Assembly: GCF_024297145.1 (NCBI RefSeq)
Contig: NZ_JANCTC010000009.1
Span: 160,205 to 224,204 of the forward strand
Direction: 5' to 3'
DNA: 64,000 bases
From: Mesorhizobium sp. LMG 17147
Lineage (GTDB): Bacteria > Pseudomonadota > Alphaproteobacteria > Rhizobiales > Rhizobiaceae
Under the pieces are notes generated by a model. The model worked only from the letters and a program-made list of their open reading frames with translations. It did no database searches and had not been told where the DNA came from. This document shows positions 8,643-18,900 of the stretch, piece by piece. The translations under genes were made by a program, and so were the position numbers. Within the stretch, counting starts at the first letter, position 1, and each line of letters begins with the position of its first letter.

Positions 8643-9800
8643 TCAATCTTTCATAGACTGTTCGCGCAGCGAATCCGCCAGGAGGTTGAGGCCGAGCACG
8701 AACGACATCAACGCGATCGTCGGCGGCAGCGCCGGGTGGATGAAGGAGCGCAGCAGCCGGCTTGCATCCTTGATCGCCGTGCCCCAGTCCGGGCTTTCCG
8801 GCGCCAGTCCCAGCCCGAAATAGCCGAGCGTGCCGAGCAGGATCGTAGTGTAGCCGATGCGCAGGCAGGCGTCGACGATCAGCGGCCCGCGCGCATTGGG
8901 CAATATCTCCCACAGCATGATGTACCAGGGCGATTCACCGCGCGTCTGCGCCGCCGCAACATAGTCACGCGTTTTGATGTCCATGACCAGGCCGCGCACG
9001 ATGCGGAACACGCCCGGGCTGGAGGCGAACACCACCGCCACGAAGATGTTGAGCTGGTTGGGATCGATGTGGATGATCTTGAACGGATCGGCATCGAAGA
9101 CCAGGCCGGCATAGATCCAGCCGCCAAGTACCAACGTCAGGCCAAGCAGGATATAGAGGCGGTCGGGACGGTTCTTGTAGCGCGTCCAGAACAGCACACT
9201 GAAGAAGATGATCGGAAACAGGAAGAACAGCCCTGCCATCGCGTAGGGGATCGGCGTGTCCATGATGCCCGGCGTCACCAGCAGGTAGAACAGCAAGATC
9301 ACCGGGAAGGCCAGCACAAGGTTTGCGAGGAAGGACAGCACCGTATCGATCCTGCCGCCATAATAGCCGGCCGGCAGGCCGAGCGTAATACCGACCATCA
9401 GCGCAAAACCGGTCGCCGCCGGCGCGATGATCAGCACGATCTGGCTGCCATAGACCATGCGGGAGAACACGTCGCGGGCGAGCTTGTCGCCGCCGAAATA
9501 GTATACAAGTTTCGACGCCGGCTCGATCGCGCCCGGCAGCGCGTCCTTCATGATCGGCACCTGGGCAAGCGGATCGAAGGGCGAGATGGTCGACGCGAAG
9601 ATCGCCGTAAACAGCCAGAACAGGCAGATGCCGACGCCGACGATGCCGACGCCGCTGTCGAAAAGCTGGCCGTAAAGGCCTAGTTTCTTCTTGTAGCCGA
9701 AGCTCGCTCCCATCACCAGGGCAAGAGCGATCCAGACCGGCCAGAAGCGGGCAAGCACGCCGAGTACGACGTTGAGGGCGCTGAGATATTCGACCTGCAT
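8643..9800 (-). CDS. Peptide ABC transporter permease (DppC/OppC type)
   Basis: A 385-residue inner-membrane permease with several hydrophobic helices and the binding-protein-dependent transport signature near AAQTRGESPWYIMLWEILPN, the loop that docks on the ATPase. It is longer than the usual 300 residues of DppC because extra hydrophobic segments are present at the N-terminus and middle. Its start is 12 bases after the DppB-type gene, and the fused ATPase gene follows, so the three are cotranscribed. The ligand is presumably a peptide or peptide-like compound; not determined from sequence. Confidence 0.92.
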   Translation of the reverse strand: MQVEYLSALNVVLGVLARFWPVWIALALVMGASFGYKKKLGLYGQLFDSGVGIVGVGICLFWLFTAIFASTISPFDPLAQVPIMKDALPGAIEPASKLVYYFGGDKLARDVFSRMVYGSQIVLIIAPAATGFALMVGITLGLPAGYYGGRIDTVLSFLANLVLAFPVILLFYLLVTPGIMDTPIPYAMAGLFFLFPIIFFSVLFWTRYKNRPDRLYILLGLTLVLGGWIYAGLVFDADPFKIIHIDPNQLNIFVAVVFASSPGVFRIVRGLVMDIKTRDYVAAAQTRGESPWYIMLWEILPNARGPLIVDACLRIGYTTILLGTLGYFGLGLAPESPDWGTAIKDASRLLRSFIHPALPPTIALMSFVLGLNLLADSLREQSMKD

Positions 9801-9812
9801 CCGCCCGGTCTC

Positions 9813-10847
9813 CTATTGAACTCTGATGCGCGGATTGAGGAACGCGTAGCCGACATCGGAGATGAGCTGTGTGATCAGGACGATAAACACCGAGACCAGC
9901 GAGCAGCCGAGCAGAAGATCGATGTCGTTGTTGCCGGCAGCCTCGACCAGCGTGTAGCCGAAACCCTGGTAGCGGAACATCACCTCGACGATAACGACAC
10001 CGGTGAGCAGCCAGGGAAACTGCAGCATGATGACCGTGAACGGTGCGATCAGCGCGTTGCGCAGAGCGTGCTTTATCACCACGCTGCCGAAGGAGAGGCC
10101 CTTCAGCCGGGCGGTTCGGATATATTGCTGTGTCATCACCTCCACCATCGAGGCGCGGGTCATGCGGGCGATGTAGCCGATGCCGTAGATCGCCAGCGTC
10201 ATTACCGGCAAGGTGAAATTATAGAAGGTGATGCCCTGGCTGGCCGAGGCCGCCGAACCGTTCAGCACGCCGAGCCAGGAGGCGAAGATCACGGTGAAGA
10301 TGACGCCCGAAACGTATTCGGGCGTCGCCGTCGAGGCGATCGAAGCCACCGACAATGTACGGTCGGTGCGTGAGCCCTCGCGCATGCCGGCGAGAATGCC
10401 GACCAAAAGCGAGATCGGCACCATTACGGCCAGCACGCAGAGCATCAGGATGCCGGTGGCGCTGAGCGCCGGAAAGAGTTTCGAAGCGACCGTCGTCTTG
10501 AACTTGGTCGAGCATCCGAAATCGCCTTGCAGGATGCCGGAGAATGTCGGCACGACCGGATCGTTGCAGAAGGAGAAACGCTGTGCGGGCTTGCCGGTCG
10601 CCGGGTCGGTCACCGGCTGCTTTGGCATGATGCCCAGCCATTGGCCGTAGCGGACAAAGAAATTCTGCCGATAGCCATGGTTGACCAGCCAGGCCTCAAG
10701 CTGCTCGGCGGATGTGTGCATTTCGGTTTGGCTGATCGCGAGCTTCTTCAGATTGGGCCCGAGATTGACCAGGAAAAAGACGATCATCGTCAGGCACAGC
10801 ATCGTCAATGCCATGGTGCCGAGACGCCTGATAACGAAAGAAAGCAT
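9813..10847 (-). CDS. Peptide ABC transporter permease (DppB/OppB type)
   Basis: A 344-residue permease opening with MLSFVIRRLGTMALTM, a typical DppB amino-terminus, and holding the ATPase-docking loop near YIRTARLKGLSFGSVVIKHA. A large periplasmic loop of about 90 residues, including two cysteines (FCNDP and GCSTK), follows the first helix. The ATG at 10847 is supported by an AGGGGA site 5 bases upstream; the frame remains open for 59 codons further up, but that part is not membrane-like and lies in the intergenic spacer. It is the second gene of the operon, after the binding protein and a strong hairpin. Confidence 0.92.
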   Translation of the reverse strand: MLSFVIRRLGTMALTMLCLTMIVFFLVNLGPNLKKLAISQTEMHTSAEQLEAWLVNHGYRQNFFVRYGQWLGIMPKQPVTDPATGKPAQRFSFCNDPVVPTFSGILQGDFGCSTKFKTTVASKLFPALSATGILMLCVLAVMVPISLLVGILAGMREGSRTDRTLSVASIASTATPEYVSGVIFTVIFASWLGVLNGSAASASQGITFYNFTLPVMTLAIYGIGYIARMTRASMVEVMTQQYIRTARLKGLSFGSVVIKHALRNALIAPFTVIMLQFPWLLTGVVIVEVMFRYQGFGYTLVEAAGNNDIDLLLGCSLVSVFIVLITQLISDVGYAFLNPRIRVQ

Positions 10848-11031
10848 GGCGGTCCCCTGCCGGTCGGGTTGGGGGTTGGAACCGGTTTGCAAGCCGTGCC
10901 CTGCCGCCAGCGGCAGAACAAGCCTCCAGACCAGTCCCAGATGCAATACCCTTTTTATTGCAGACCCCGGCCGAAGAGTCCGCAACTTTTTGCTGCGCCG
11001 ACTTCCGGTCCAAGGACCATGCAAAGAGCGA

Positions 11032-11058
11032 CGGAAAGGGGCGAGACGCCCCTTTCCG
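11032..11058 (-). terminator. 12-bp hairpin just after the peptide-binding-protein gene
   Basis: Perfect 12-bp stem CGGAAAGGGGCG / CGCCCCTTTCCG with loop AGA, beginning 11 bases beyond the binding-protein stop codon on the minus strand and 185 bases before the permease start. No T tract follows, so it is better read as an intra-operon stabiliser or partial terminator than as an end of the operon. Confidence 0.65.
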
Positions 11059-11069
11059 GATCGTCCGGG

Positions 11070-12722
11070 TCAGGCCTGGTCGAGCCAGACCTTGCCGTAG
11101 TCGCGCTCAAAGGTCGGGTGCATCTTGTAGTTCTGCACCGCCTTGACCGAATGGCTGTAGAGCTTGCGCCAATAAGGCTGGATGATAATGCCGGAATCCT
11201 GCAGGATCTGCTCGATGTCCTTCATCATTTCCTTGCGCTTGGCGGCGTCGGCGACTGCGAGCGCAGCATTGAGCTTGGCATCCCACTCCGGATTCGACCA
11301 CGCCGTCTCGTTCCAGGCTTCACCTGTGCGATAGCCGATCGCCAGAACCTGGACGCCGAGCGGCCGCATGTTCCAGTTGGTCATCGACAGCGGATATTTC
11401 GTCCAGTCGTTCCAGAAGGTCGAACCCGGCAGCACCGTACGCTTCACTTTGATGCCGGCGTCGCGCATCTGCGCGGCGATCGCATCGCCTGTATTCTTGT
11501 GCCAGTCCTCGTCGACCGTGATCAGCTCGTGCTCGAAATCGGCCTGGCCGGCTTCCGCCATCAGCGCCTTCGCCTTGGCCGGGTCGCGAGCAATCTTCGG
11601 CAGTTCGTAGTATTCCGGATGGATCGGGGCGACATGGTGGTTTTCGGCAACCGTGCCGGCATTGCCGTAGCCGAGCTGGAGGACGACATTGTTGTCGACC
11701 GCGAGCTGCAGGGCGTTGCGAACCTTCTGGTCGCCATAAGGCTTATTGGTCACATTGGTGCGGCAGACGATCGTCGAGGCGGTGACGATCTCCGACTTCA
11801 CCAGGTCCATGCCGTCGAGGATCGACACATAGTCGGCCGACGTCTCGAAATTGGTGTGCACCTCGCCTGCTTCGAAGGCGCTGACCATGGCTGCCGGATC
11901 GGTGCCGTAGTCGATGAATTCGATGCCGTCGAGGAAGACCTCGCCGTCCCACCACTTGTTGTCTTCGCGGCGCTTGTAGACCACTTTCTGGCCGACATCG
12001 TAGGAGACCAGCTCGAACGGCCCAGTGCCGATCGGGCAGGACTTGAAATCGCCGCCTTTTTCATCGAACGTCTTGTGGACGATGAGGCCGGGATAGTCGC
12101 ACACGTTGGGAATGAGGGCGATATCCGGCTTGCTGAGCGTCAGCTTGATCGTGTGGTCGTCGACCTTGGTCACTGCGCTCTCATCCAGCTTGTCGTCCTT
12201 GACCAGCGAACCGAGGCGACCCGGCATGGAATTGCCTTCGGCCTTCTTGTCGGCCCAACGCTTGAGGTTGAAGATGACGTCGTCTGCGGTGAACGGATCG
12301 CCGTTGTTCCAGGTGACGCCTTTGCGCACATGCAGCGTGTATTCGGTAGCGTCGTCATTCACGTCCCAGCTCTCCAGCAGATAGGGGCGGAATGTGTATT
12401 CGGTGGTATATTTGACCAGCGGCTCGAGCGCCTGGCGCTCGGCATTGGCGATTTCCGACCAGTCGGCCTTGCGCGGATCCTTCGGATCCTTGATCCATTG
12501 CGCGACCTTCAACACGCCGCCTTTCTTGCCCTGGACCTCTTCCGCCTTGGCCGGCGTCGGGTCTGCAAGGCCAAGCATGCCATAGGCCATCGCCGTCGAG
12601 GCGCCGAAGACGCTGGCGAGAGCCAGAAATTCGCGACGATCCATCTTGCCTGCCTTGGCGTCTTCGGCCATGGCCAGGATGTGATCGGGAACGCGGTCGC
12701 CGTTACTCTTGTAGATCGTCAT
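11070..12722 (-). CDS. Peptide ABC transporter substrate-binding protein (SBP_bac_5), Tat-exported
   Basis: A 550-residue solute-binding protein of the DppA/OppA class (family 5). The amino-terminal 55 residues hold a twin-arginine signal, DRREFLALASVF, preceded by a long polar lead, and the mature part begins around ADPTPAKAEE. Conserved family features include YTLHVRKGVTWNNGDPFTAD near residue 130 and the C-terminal NPEWDAKLNAAL. The presence of a Tat signal suggests folding before export, which is common for this class in rhizobia. It is the first gene of the operon with two permeases and a fused ATPase. Ligand identity is unknown. Confidence 0.92.
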   Translation of the reverse strand: MTIYKSNGDRVPDHILAMAEDAKAGKMDRREFLALASVFGASTAMAYGMLGLADPTPAKAEEVQGKKGGVLKVAQWIKDPKDPRKADWSEIANAERQALEPLVKYTTEYTFRPYLLESWDVNDDATEYTLHVRKGVTWNNGDPFTADDVIFNLKRWADKKAEGNSMPGRLGSLVKDDKLDESAVTKVDDHTIKLTLSKPDIALIPNVCDYPGLIVHKTFDEKGGDFKSCPIGTGPFELVSYDVGQKVVYKRREDNKWWDGEVFLDGIEFIDYGTDPAAMVSAFEAGEVHTNFETSADYVSILDGMDLVKSEIVTASTIVCRTNVTNKPYGDQKVRNALQLAVDNNVVLQLGYGNAGTVAENHHVAPIHPEYYELPKIARDPAKAKALMAEAGQADFEHELITVDEDWHKNTGDAIAAQMRDAGIKVKRTVLPGSTFWNDWTKYPLSMTNWNMRPLGVQVLAIGYRTGEAWNETAWSNPEWDAKLNAALAVADAAKRKEMMKDIEQILQDSGIIIQPYWRKLYSHSVKAVQNYKMHPTFERDYGKVWLDQA

Positions 12723-12857
12723 GACTAACTCCCATTGTTGGCTTTCTGCCTTTTAACATTCCGCATCCGCGCCATGATGTCAAAGACGGCACGGATTGGG
12801 AACATGCCAAGGAATGTGCAACTTTGGAAGCAGGCCGGTTCGCGCGATAACGACAGT

Positions 12858-12899
12858 CTTGGCGCAAATTTGCTAGTGCGCCAGGGATTTCGCCCGAAA
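12858..12899. other. Two adjacent inverted repeats upstream of the peptide transport operon
   Basis: TGGCGCA (12858-12864) pairs with TGCGCCA (12875-12881), and directly after it GATTTCG (12884-12890) pairs with CGAAATC (12893-12899). They lie in the 261-base gap between the end of tamB and the start of the peptide-binding-protein gene, both minus strand. They could be the tamB terminator or operators for the transport operon; the sequence does not decide. Confidence 0.35.
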
Positions 12900-12983
12900 T
12901 CTCCACGGGCAATTAAACCGGGACATTTGCTGCTGCGCCGCTCGTTCTTCGGGCAACCAGTTGTTCTGCGCGAACGGCCGGTT

Positions 12984-15900
12984 TCAATATTCCCGTTCGT
13001 AGAAAACACCGCCTTTGGCTTCGCCGGCGTCGGTTGCCTCGCCACGCAGCTTGACGCCGCGCCCAACGTCGAGATCGACGGTTGCCTTGCCCGAGCCCGG
13101 CCTGTCGCCCTTCTGGATCGTCACGTAGGTGCGGTCGTTGAGATACTTGCCCGCCGAGACGGCGGTGCCGCCCTCTTCGTCGGTGATCACGTCGAGGTCG
13201 TCGACGCCGATCGCGCTGCGCAGGTTCTGCAGCAGGGAGGTCGAGCCGCCGACGCCGGCCAGTTGTCCGGCAGCCTCGGCAAGCTGAGCGATCTGCAGCG
13301 GCGACAGGTTCGACATCGAACGGCCGAAGATCAGCTGCGCCAGCACCTCGTCCTCCGGCAGCGCCGGTACCGAGGAGAAGGTGAATTTCGGGTTGGTCGC
13401 CTCGCCCGACACCACGATGGTCACGGTGGCGCTGGTCGTCTTCGATTGCGCCGTGAGGTTGAGGTAGGGCACCAGAGAGCCGGAAAAGCCGACCGTGCCT
13501 TCGGTGAAGGTCAGCCGTTTGGCAAGGATCGTCAGCCGCCCTCGCCGCAAGGTGAAGGTGCCGACCGCCTGGGGTGACGATGCCGGGCCTGTCAGCCGCA
13601 GCGAACCGCCGAGCTCGGCGTCGACGCCCCTGCCCTGGATGAAGATCTGGCTCGGCGCATTGACCGTGACGTCGAGATTGAGGCCGCTGCCGCCGCCACC
13701 GCTGCTTGCAGCGGCCGGGCGCAACGCCTTGTCCTGCGCACGCACGGCGGCCGGCGCATTCTTGTGCTTTACGTTGAGCTCGGCCAGCGAGCCGGGCAGC
13801 TTTTCGGGTACGGTGATGACGGTCTTGGCCAGGTTGACGGTACCGGAAATCACCGGCGCGGAGGTGAGCGGCCCCTTAACGGTCAGGTCGCCGCCAAGAT
13901 TGGCGGTGACTACCTTGCCGTCGGTATAGCGGCCGTCGACGAGCTTGATCGACAGATCGGCCGGAAAACCCTTAGCCGGATCGATGCCGACGGTGCCGCT
14001 GGCCGAAAGGCTGCCGCGCGTCGACAGCGTGCCGGTCAGTCGATTGATCCTTGCCACGCCGCCACCGACGGCGACATCGGCAGTGATATCGTTGATCGCA
14101 AGCCCCGAACGCGCGTCGAGAAGGCGGGCGCCTGACGTGCGGACCGTGCCTGAGATCACCGGCGACGTTGCCGGGCCGCGTACCTGTATATCGACGTCGG
14201 CCGTGCCGCTCAAGGACAAGCCTTGCGCGGCGAGTGTCCTGGTGAGGAAGGCGAACGGCACCTTGCCGGAAAAGTTGAGATCAAGGGTGGGCGCGCCTGA
14301 TGTCGTCATCGTGCCGCCGCCCTTGAGGCCGAGGCCGGCGGCATCGCTCATGTTGGCGTCAAAGGTCAGTCTGTTGCCCGAATAGGTACCTGAGGATGAA
14401 ACGCCCATGGCGCCGAAGCCTGCACCACGGGTCTGCGACGTCTGAACGCCTGCTGCATCGATCTTGAAGGCAACGGCCGGATTGGCCGGCGCACCCGTCA
14501 CCTTCACCGTGCCCGAGATGGAACCGGCGGCATCGAGGCCCGGCGAAAAACCGTTGGCTATCGAGATCGGGACTCGGGCCAGCGTCGCGTTGAGGTCGAG
14601 CGCCTGCCCAGCTTTGCCCGTGACCGTCGCCGTGCCGCCGCCGAGGTTGAGCACCAGCCTGTCGAAGCTGGGCACTCCATTGGCGATGTTGATGGTCGAG
14701 GCCTGGGCGATAGCCGCCTTGATGCCGCGGATGGTCGCCTCGCCGGAGGCAAGTTCGACCGTCGTCGTGCCCTTGACCGCCTTGACCCGCCCACCGGCTT
14801 TCAGCGGAATATCCTTGACAGTGGCGCCACCGGAAAAACCGGTCCATTCGCCGTCGCGCTTCAGATCGACGTCGACGCCACGGATAACCGTGCCGCCAGA
14901 GGTGACGCTGTCGGCACGAATTTTTCCCGAGATCACTGGTGCCGCCAGATAGTTGGCGATCAGCGCATCGATGGTCACGGCCTTGGCCGAGACATCGCCG
15001 CGCGAGATCGAGCCCGTCATCGCCTTGACGGCGACCTGCGGCACGGCGCCCGCCTTGGAGAAGGCGATAGTGCCGCGCACATCGCCATCGGCCTTTTCCA
15101 GTGCCAGGGCAGCAAGCGGACCGATATCGGGCAGGTCAAGTGCCACCGTGCCGACCGGGACGAAGGCATCGTCAAGCGCCAGGTCGCCGGAAATACGGTT
15201 CTTGCCCAGCGACAGCAAAAGCCCATTGATGGCGCGTTTGCCGTCGGATGTCGCCAGCACGGCGCTGCCCTGCAGCGGTTGACCCGCGACGTTTCCGGTG
15301 AGTTGCACATTCGCAGCCGGGTTGGCGGCATCAGCCTTGCCTGTGGCAGTAAGCTTCAGGCCAGTGATCTCGCGCGCCGCGACCGAAAGCCTGTCGCTGT
15401 TGACAGTCAGCGACAGATCCGGCGCGGTACTGGCGCCTTGCGCATTCAGCGCGAAAGAGATGGCGCCTTTGGCGTCCTTGGATACCAGCGAGACGTCGCC
15501 CAGCGCGCCTTTGACGTCGGCGCTGAGCTTGTTGTCGGCAAGGCTCGCCTGCCCGTCTGCCGTCAGCGAACCGGACGACAGCCTGACGGCGTTGGCGGTG
15601 ACATTGCCGTTGGCGTCCCGCTTCAGCGCGGCACTGAGTTGGGTTCGCTCGGCGAGCACGCCACGTATCGCCGCCGGCAGCGCCGCCGAGGCGGCGTCCG
15701 CCTTGAGATTTAGATCGATGGCGCCGTCGGCCAGCGAGACCCGCCCGTTGAAGGCGCTGTTCAACGCGTCGCTGGTCACGGTGCCGCTATCCATGATGAC
15801 AGCGTCGGCGGCAAGGCTGCCGGCGAGTTTGGCAGTGACCTTGCCGGCGATCAGCGGTGCGACGGTCGGATTGTCAAGGCCGATTTTTTCGGCGGTCACG

Positions 15901-18900
15901 GTGCCGGAGATCGGCCCGGTCCGGGCTTTCACGTCGAAGCGATCGGAGTGCAGCGCCAGCGTGATGCCCTCGATCCTAGCCAGATTGGTGGCGGCCGATG
16001 GCAGCGTCGCGGAGATGTCGAGCTTCGGCTGCGTGCCCTGCCCGGCCGCTTTTAGCGATATCGCCTGCAGCTCGAGCTTGATCGGGCTTGCCTTGCTGCC
16101 GAACGACAGCGGCAGGCTCGGACCGGTCGAGGCGAGGTCGAGCGAGAAATCGCTGGCGCCGTTCGGATTGATGGTGCCGGCTGCCTTGCCGGAGATTTTC
16201 TCGCCGGCAAGCGTCGCCTGCTCGATGGCCAGGCCGCTGACCGACGAGAAGCGGCCTGCCGCATCGAGATCGAGCGGCCCGAGCCCGGCCCGCCGGGTCT
16301 GGTTCGTTTCGGCGCCGCTGAGCCGGGCGTTGAAACGGATGTCGGGGGCATCCGACGATCCCGTGACCTGCGCTGTGCCGCTGAGCGCGCCCACGGCATC
16401 GAGACCCGGTGAGAAATCATTGGCAAGCGCTGCCGGCACCGCCGACAAGGTGGCAGCGAGATCGAGCGTCTGGCCAGCCGTACCCGACACGGCAACCGAA
16501 CCGCCGCCGACACCGAGCGCCAGGTTCTCAATGCTCACCATGCCATTGGCGATTGTCAGCGCCGACGGCTGTGCGATCGCTGCCTTGATGCCGCGGATGA
16601 TTGCCTCGCCCGAGGCAAGCTCGATGGCGGTGATGCCGTTCGCGATGCTGACGCGCCCGGCCGCGCTGGCCGGAATGCCGGCGACCGTGGCGCCGCCGCT
16701 AAAGCCGGTCCAGTCGCCGTCGCGCTTCAGGTCCACATCGATGCCGCTGATCACCGTGGTTCCCGAGGTGATCGTGTCGGCTTTGACCTTGCCGGCGATC
16801 GCCGGGGCTTTGAGATAATTGGCGACCAGCGCGTTGACGGCGATTGTCTTGGCCGCCAGTTCGCCGCGCGAAATCGCGGTGCTCGTCGCATCGATCGCGA
16901 CCGTCGGTGCTCCATTGTCGTTGGCGAAGCGGATCGTGCCACGCACGTCGCCCGCAACCGTTTGGCCGGCAAGTCTGGCCAGCGGGGCAATATCGGCGGC
17001 ATCGAGGGCCAACGTGCCGAGCGGCAGCAGGTTGTCGTCGAGCCCGAGGTCGCCGGAGACCTTGTTGTCGGCCAGCGAGACGGCAAGTCCATTGATGGAG
17101 CGCTTGCCGTCGGTTGTGACCAGCGATGCCTTGAGGTCGAGCGGCTGGTCGTCGACCGAGCCGGTCAGCGAGACATCGGCGGCGGGACTGGCGATATCGG
17201 CCTTGCCGCGCGCGCTCAGCTTGATCTGCTTCACCGCATGGCCGGACGCCGTCAGGCTGTCGCTGCTGGCCGAAACCGAGAAGTCCGGCGCGGTGCGCGC
17301 ACCGCTTGCGGTCAGCGCGAAATCGACTGCGCCGCCGACCTTCGCGCCAACCAGCGGCGACAGCACCGACACGTCGCCGAGCGTTCCTTTGATATCGGCT
17401 CGGATATCGGTGCCCTGCGCGCTGGCGGTGCCGCTGGCGTTGAGCGTGCCGGAGGTGAGCTGCAATGCATTGGCGGCAAACGCACCGTCCGGGTCGCGGG
17501 TCGCGGTTGCGGAAAACTGCACGCGTTGGCCGAGAACCGAACTGACCTGCGGCGGCAGCGCCGTCGAAGCCGCGTCGGCATTCATCTTGAGCGTCATCGA
17601 CAGATCGGCCAGCACCACGGTGGCCGTTACGGACGCATTGAGCGCGTCGCTGCGCAGCGTGCCTTGGTCGACGACGACCTGGTCCTTGCTGACGGAGCCG
17701 GCGAGACCGGCGCTGACCCTGCCCGTTATCAGCGGCGCCAACGTCGCAACGTCGGTGTTCAGGCCGGCCGCCGTCAGCTTGATGGTGACAGGCCCGCTAC
17801 GGTTCTGGATGTCGAAACCATCCGAATGCACTTGCCCGATCAGGTCGTCCACCCGCGTGCCGCCCGCCACCACCGAGACCAGCGACGCGCCGATATCGAC
17901 CATCGGCGCCTTGCCATCGCCGAAAGCGCGGGCCGTGGCGTCCTTGATCGCCACGGTTATCGGCTGCGCCTCGCTGCCGAGACTAAGCACGATCGGCGGC
18001 CCCTTTGCGGCGAGCTTAACGGAAAGATCGCTGGCACCGTTCGGATCGACAGTGCCGGCGGCCGTCGCGTGCACGGCATCGCTGTCGATATTGGCGCGCT
18101 CCACGTCGACGCCGCCGGCCGCGGTCGCTGTGCCGGCGAGGTCGAAGCTGGTCTTGCCGGCAAACAGCGGCTTCAGATTTTCGGGCAGGAAGCGCTCGAA
18201 TTCGCCGTCACCGTTGGCCTCGACATAATGACCCTTGTCCGTGAGTTGATGACGACCGGTGAGCTGGGTGACGATCCGGCGATCGACGACAAAGGTCCCG
18301 ATGCCATTCCAGTTGGCGAGCGGTCCGGTGCCGGAAACGACAATCTCGACCGGCGGCGCGCCCGGCAGCTTGAGCAGGTTGGCGATGATGCCGCCGGCCG
18401 GCTCGGATGCCCTCAAGTCGAGGTCGAGCTTGTTGTCGGCCGGCGCGAATTGGGCTTTGGCGTCGACCGTGCCTTGCTTGCCGTCATGGCGAACGATGTT
18501 GAGATTGGTCTCGATCGCCAACGGCGAGGCATCCGCCTTGAGCGCTCCCTTGGCTGCGAGCTCGGCAACACCGCTGCCGGCCAGAGCCTGCCCGAGTGCG
18601 ATTTCGGGAAGGTCGAGCTGCTTGACATCGATGGAAACCGGCAGCGTGGTCGCCCCGCTTTGGCGCGGCTGTGTATTGGCCATCGGCAGCCTTGCCAACT
18701 CGATACGCTCGGCCCCAATGCGATCGGCGCTGAAGCTCTTCGACAGGAGTGCCAGCGGCGACCAGTCGACGGCCACCTTGCGCGCCACCATCCAGGCGCC
18801 TTCGCGATCCTCCAGAACGACATGATCGACCCTCAGCGCGCCCGACCAGATACCGTCGATGCCGACGACAGTGACCGTGCGATCACTGGTCGAGGCCATG

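Noticed and set aside
10527..12728. A 733-codon plus-strand frame opposite the peptide-binding-protein and permease genes
   Set aside because: It spans two well-supported genes and the spacer between them, with no domain resemblance.
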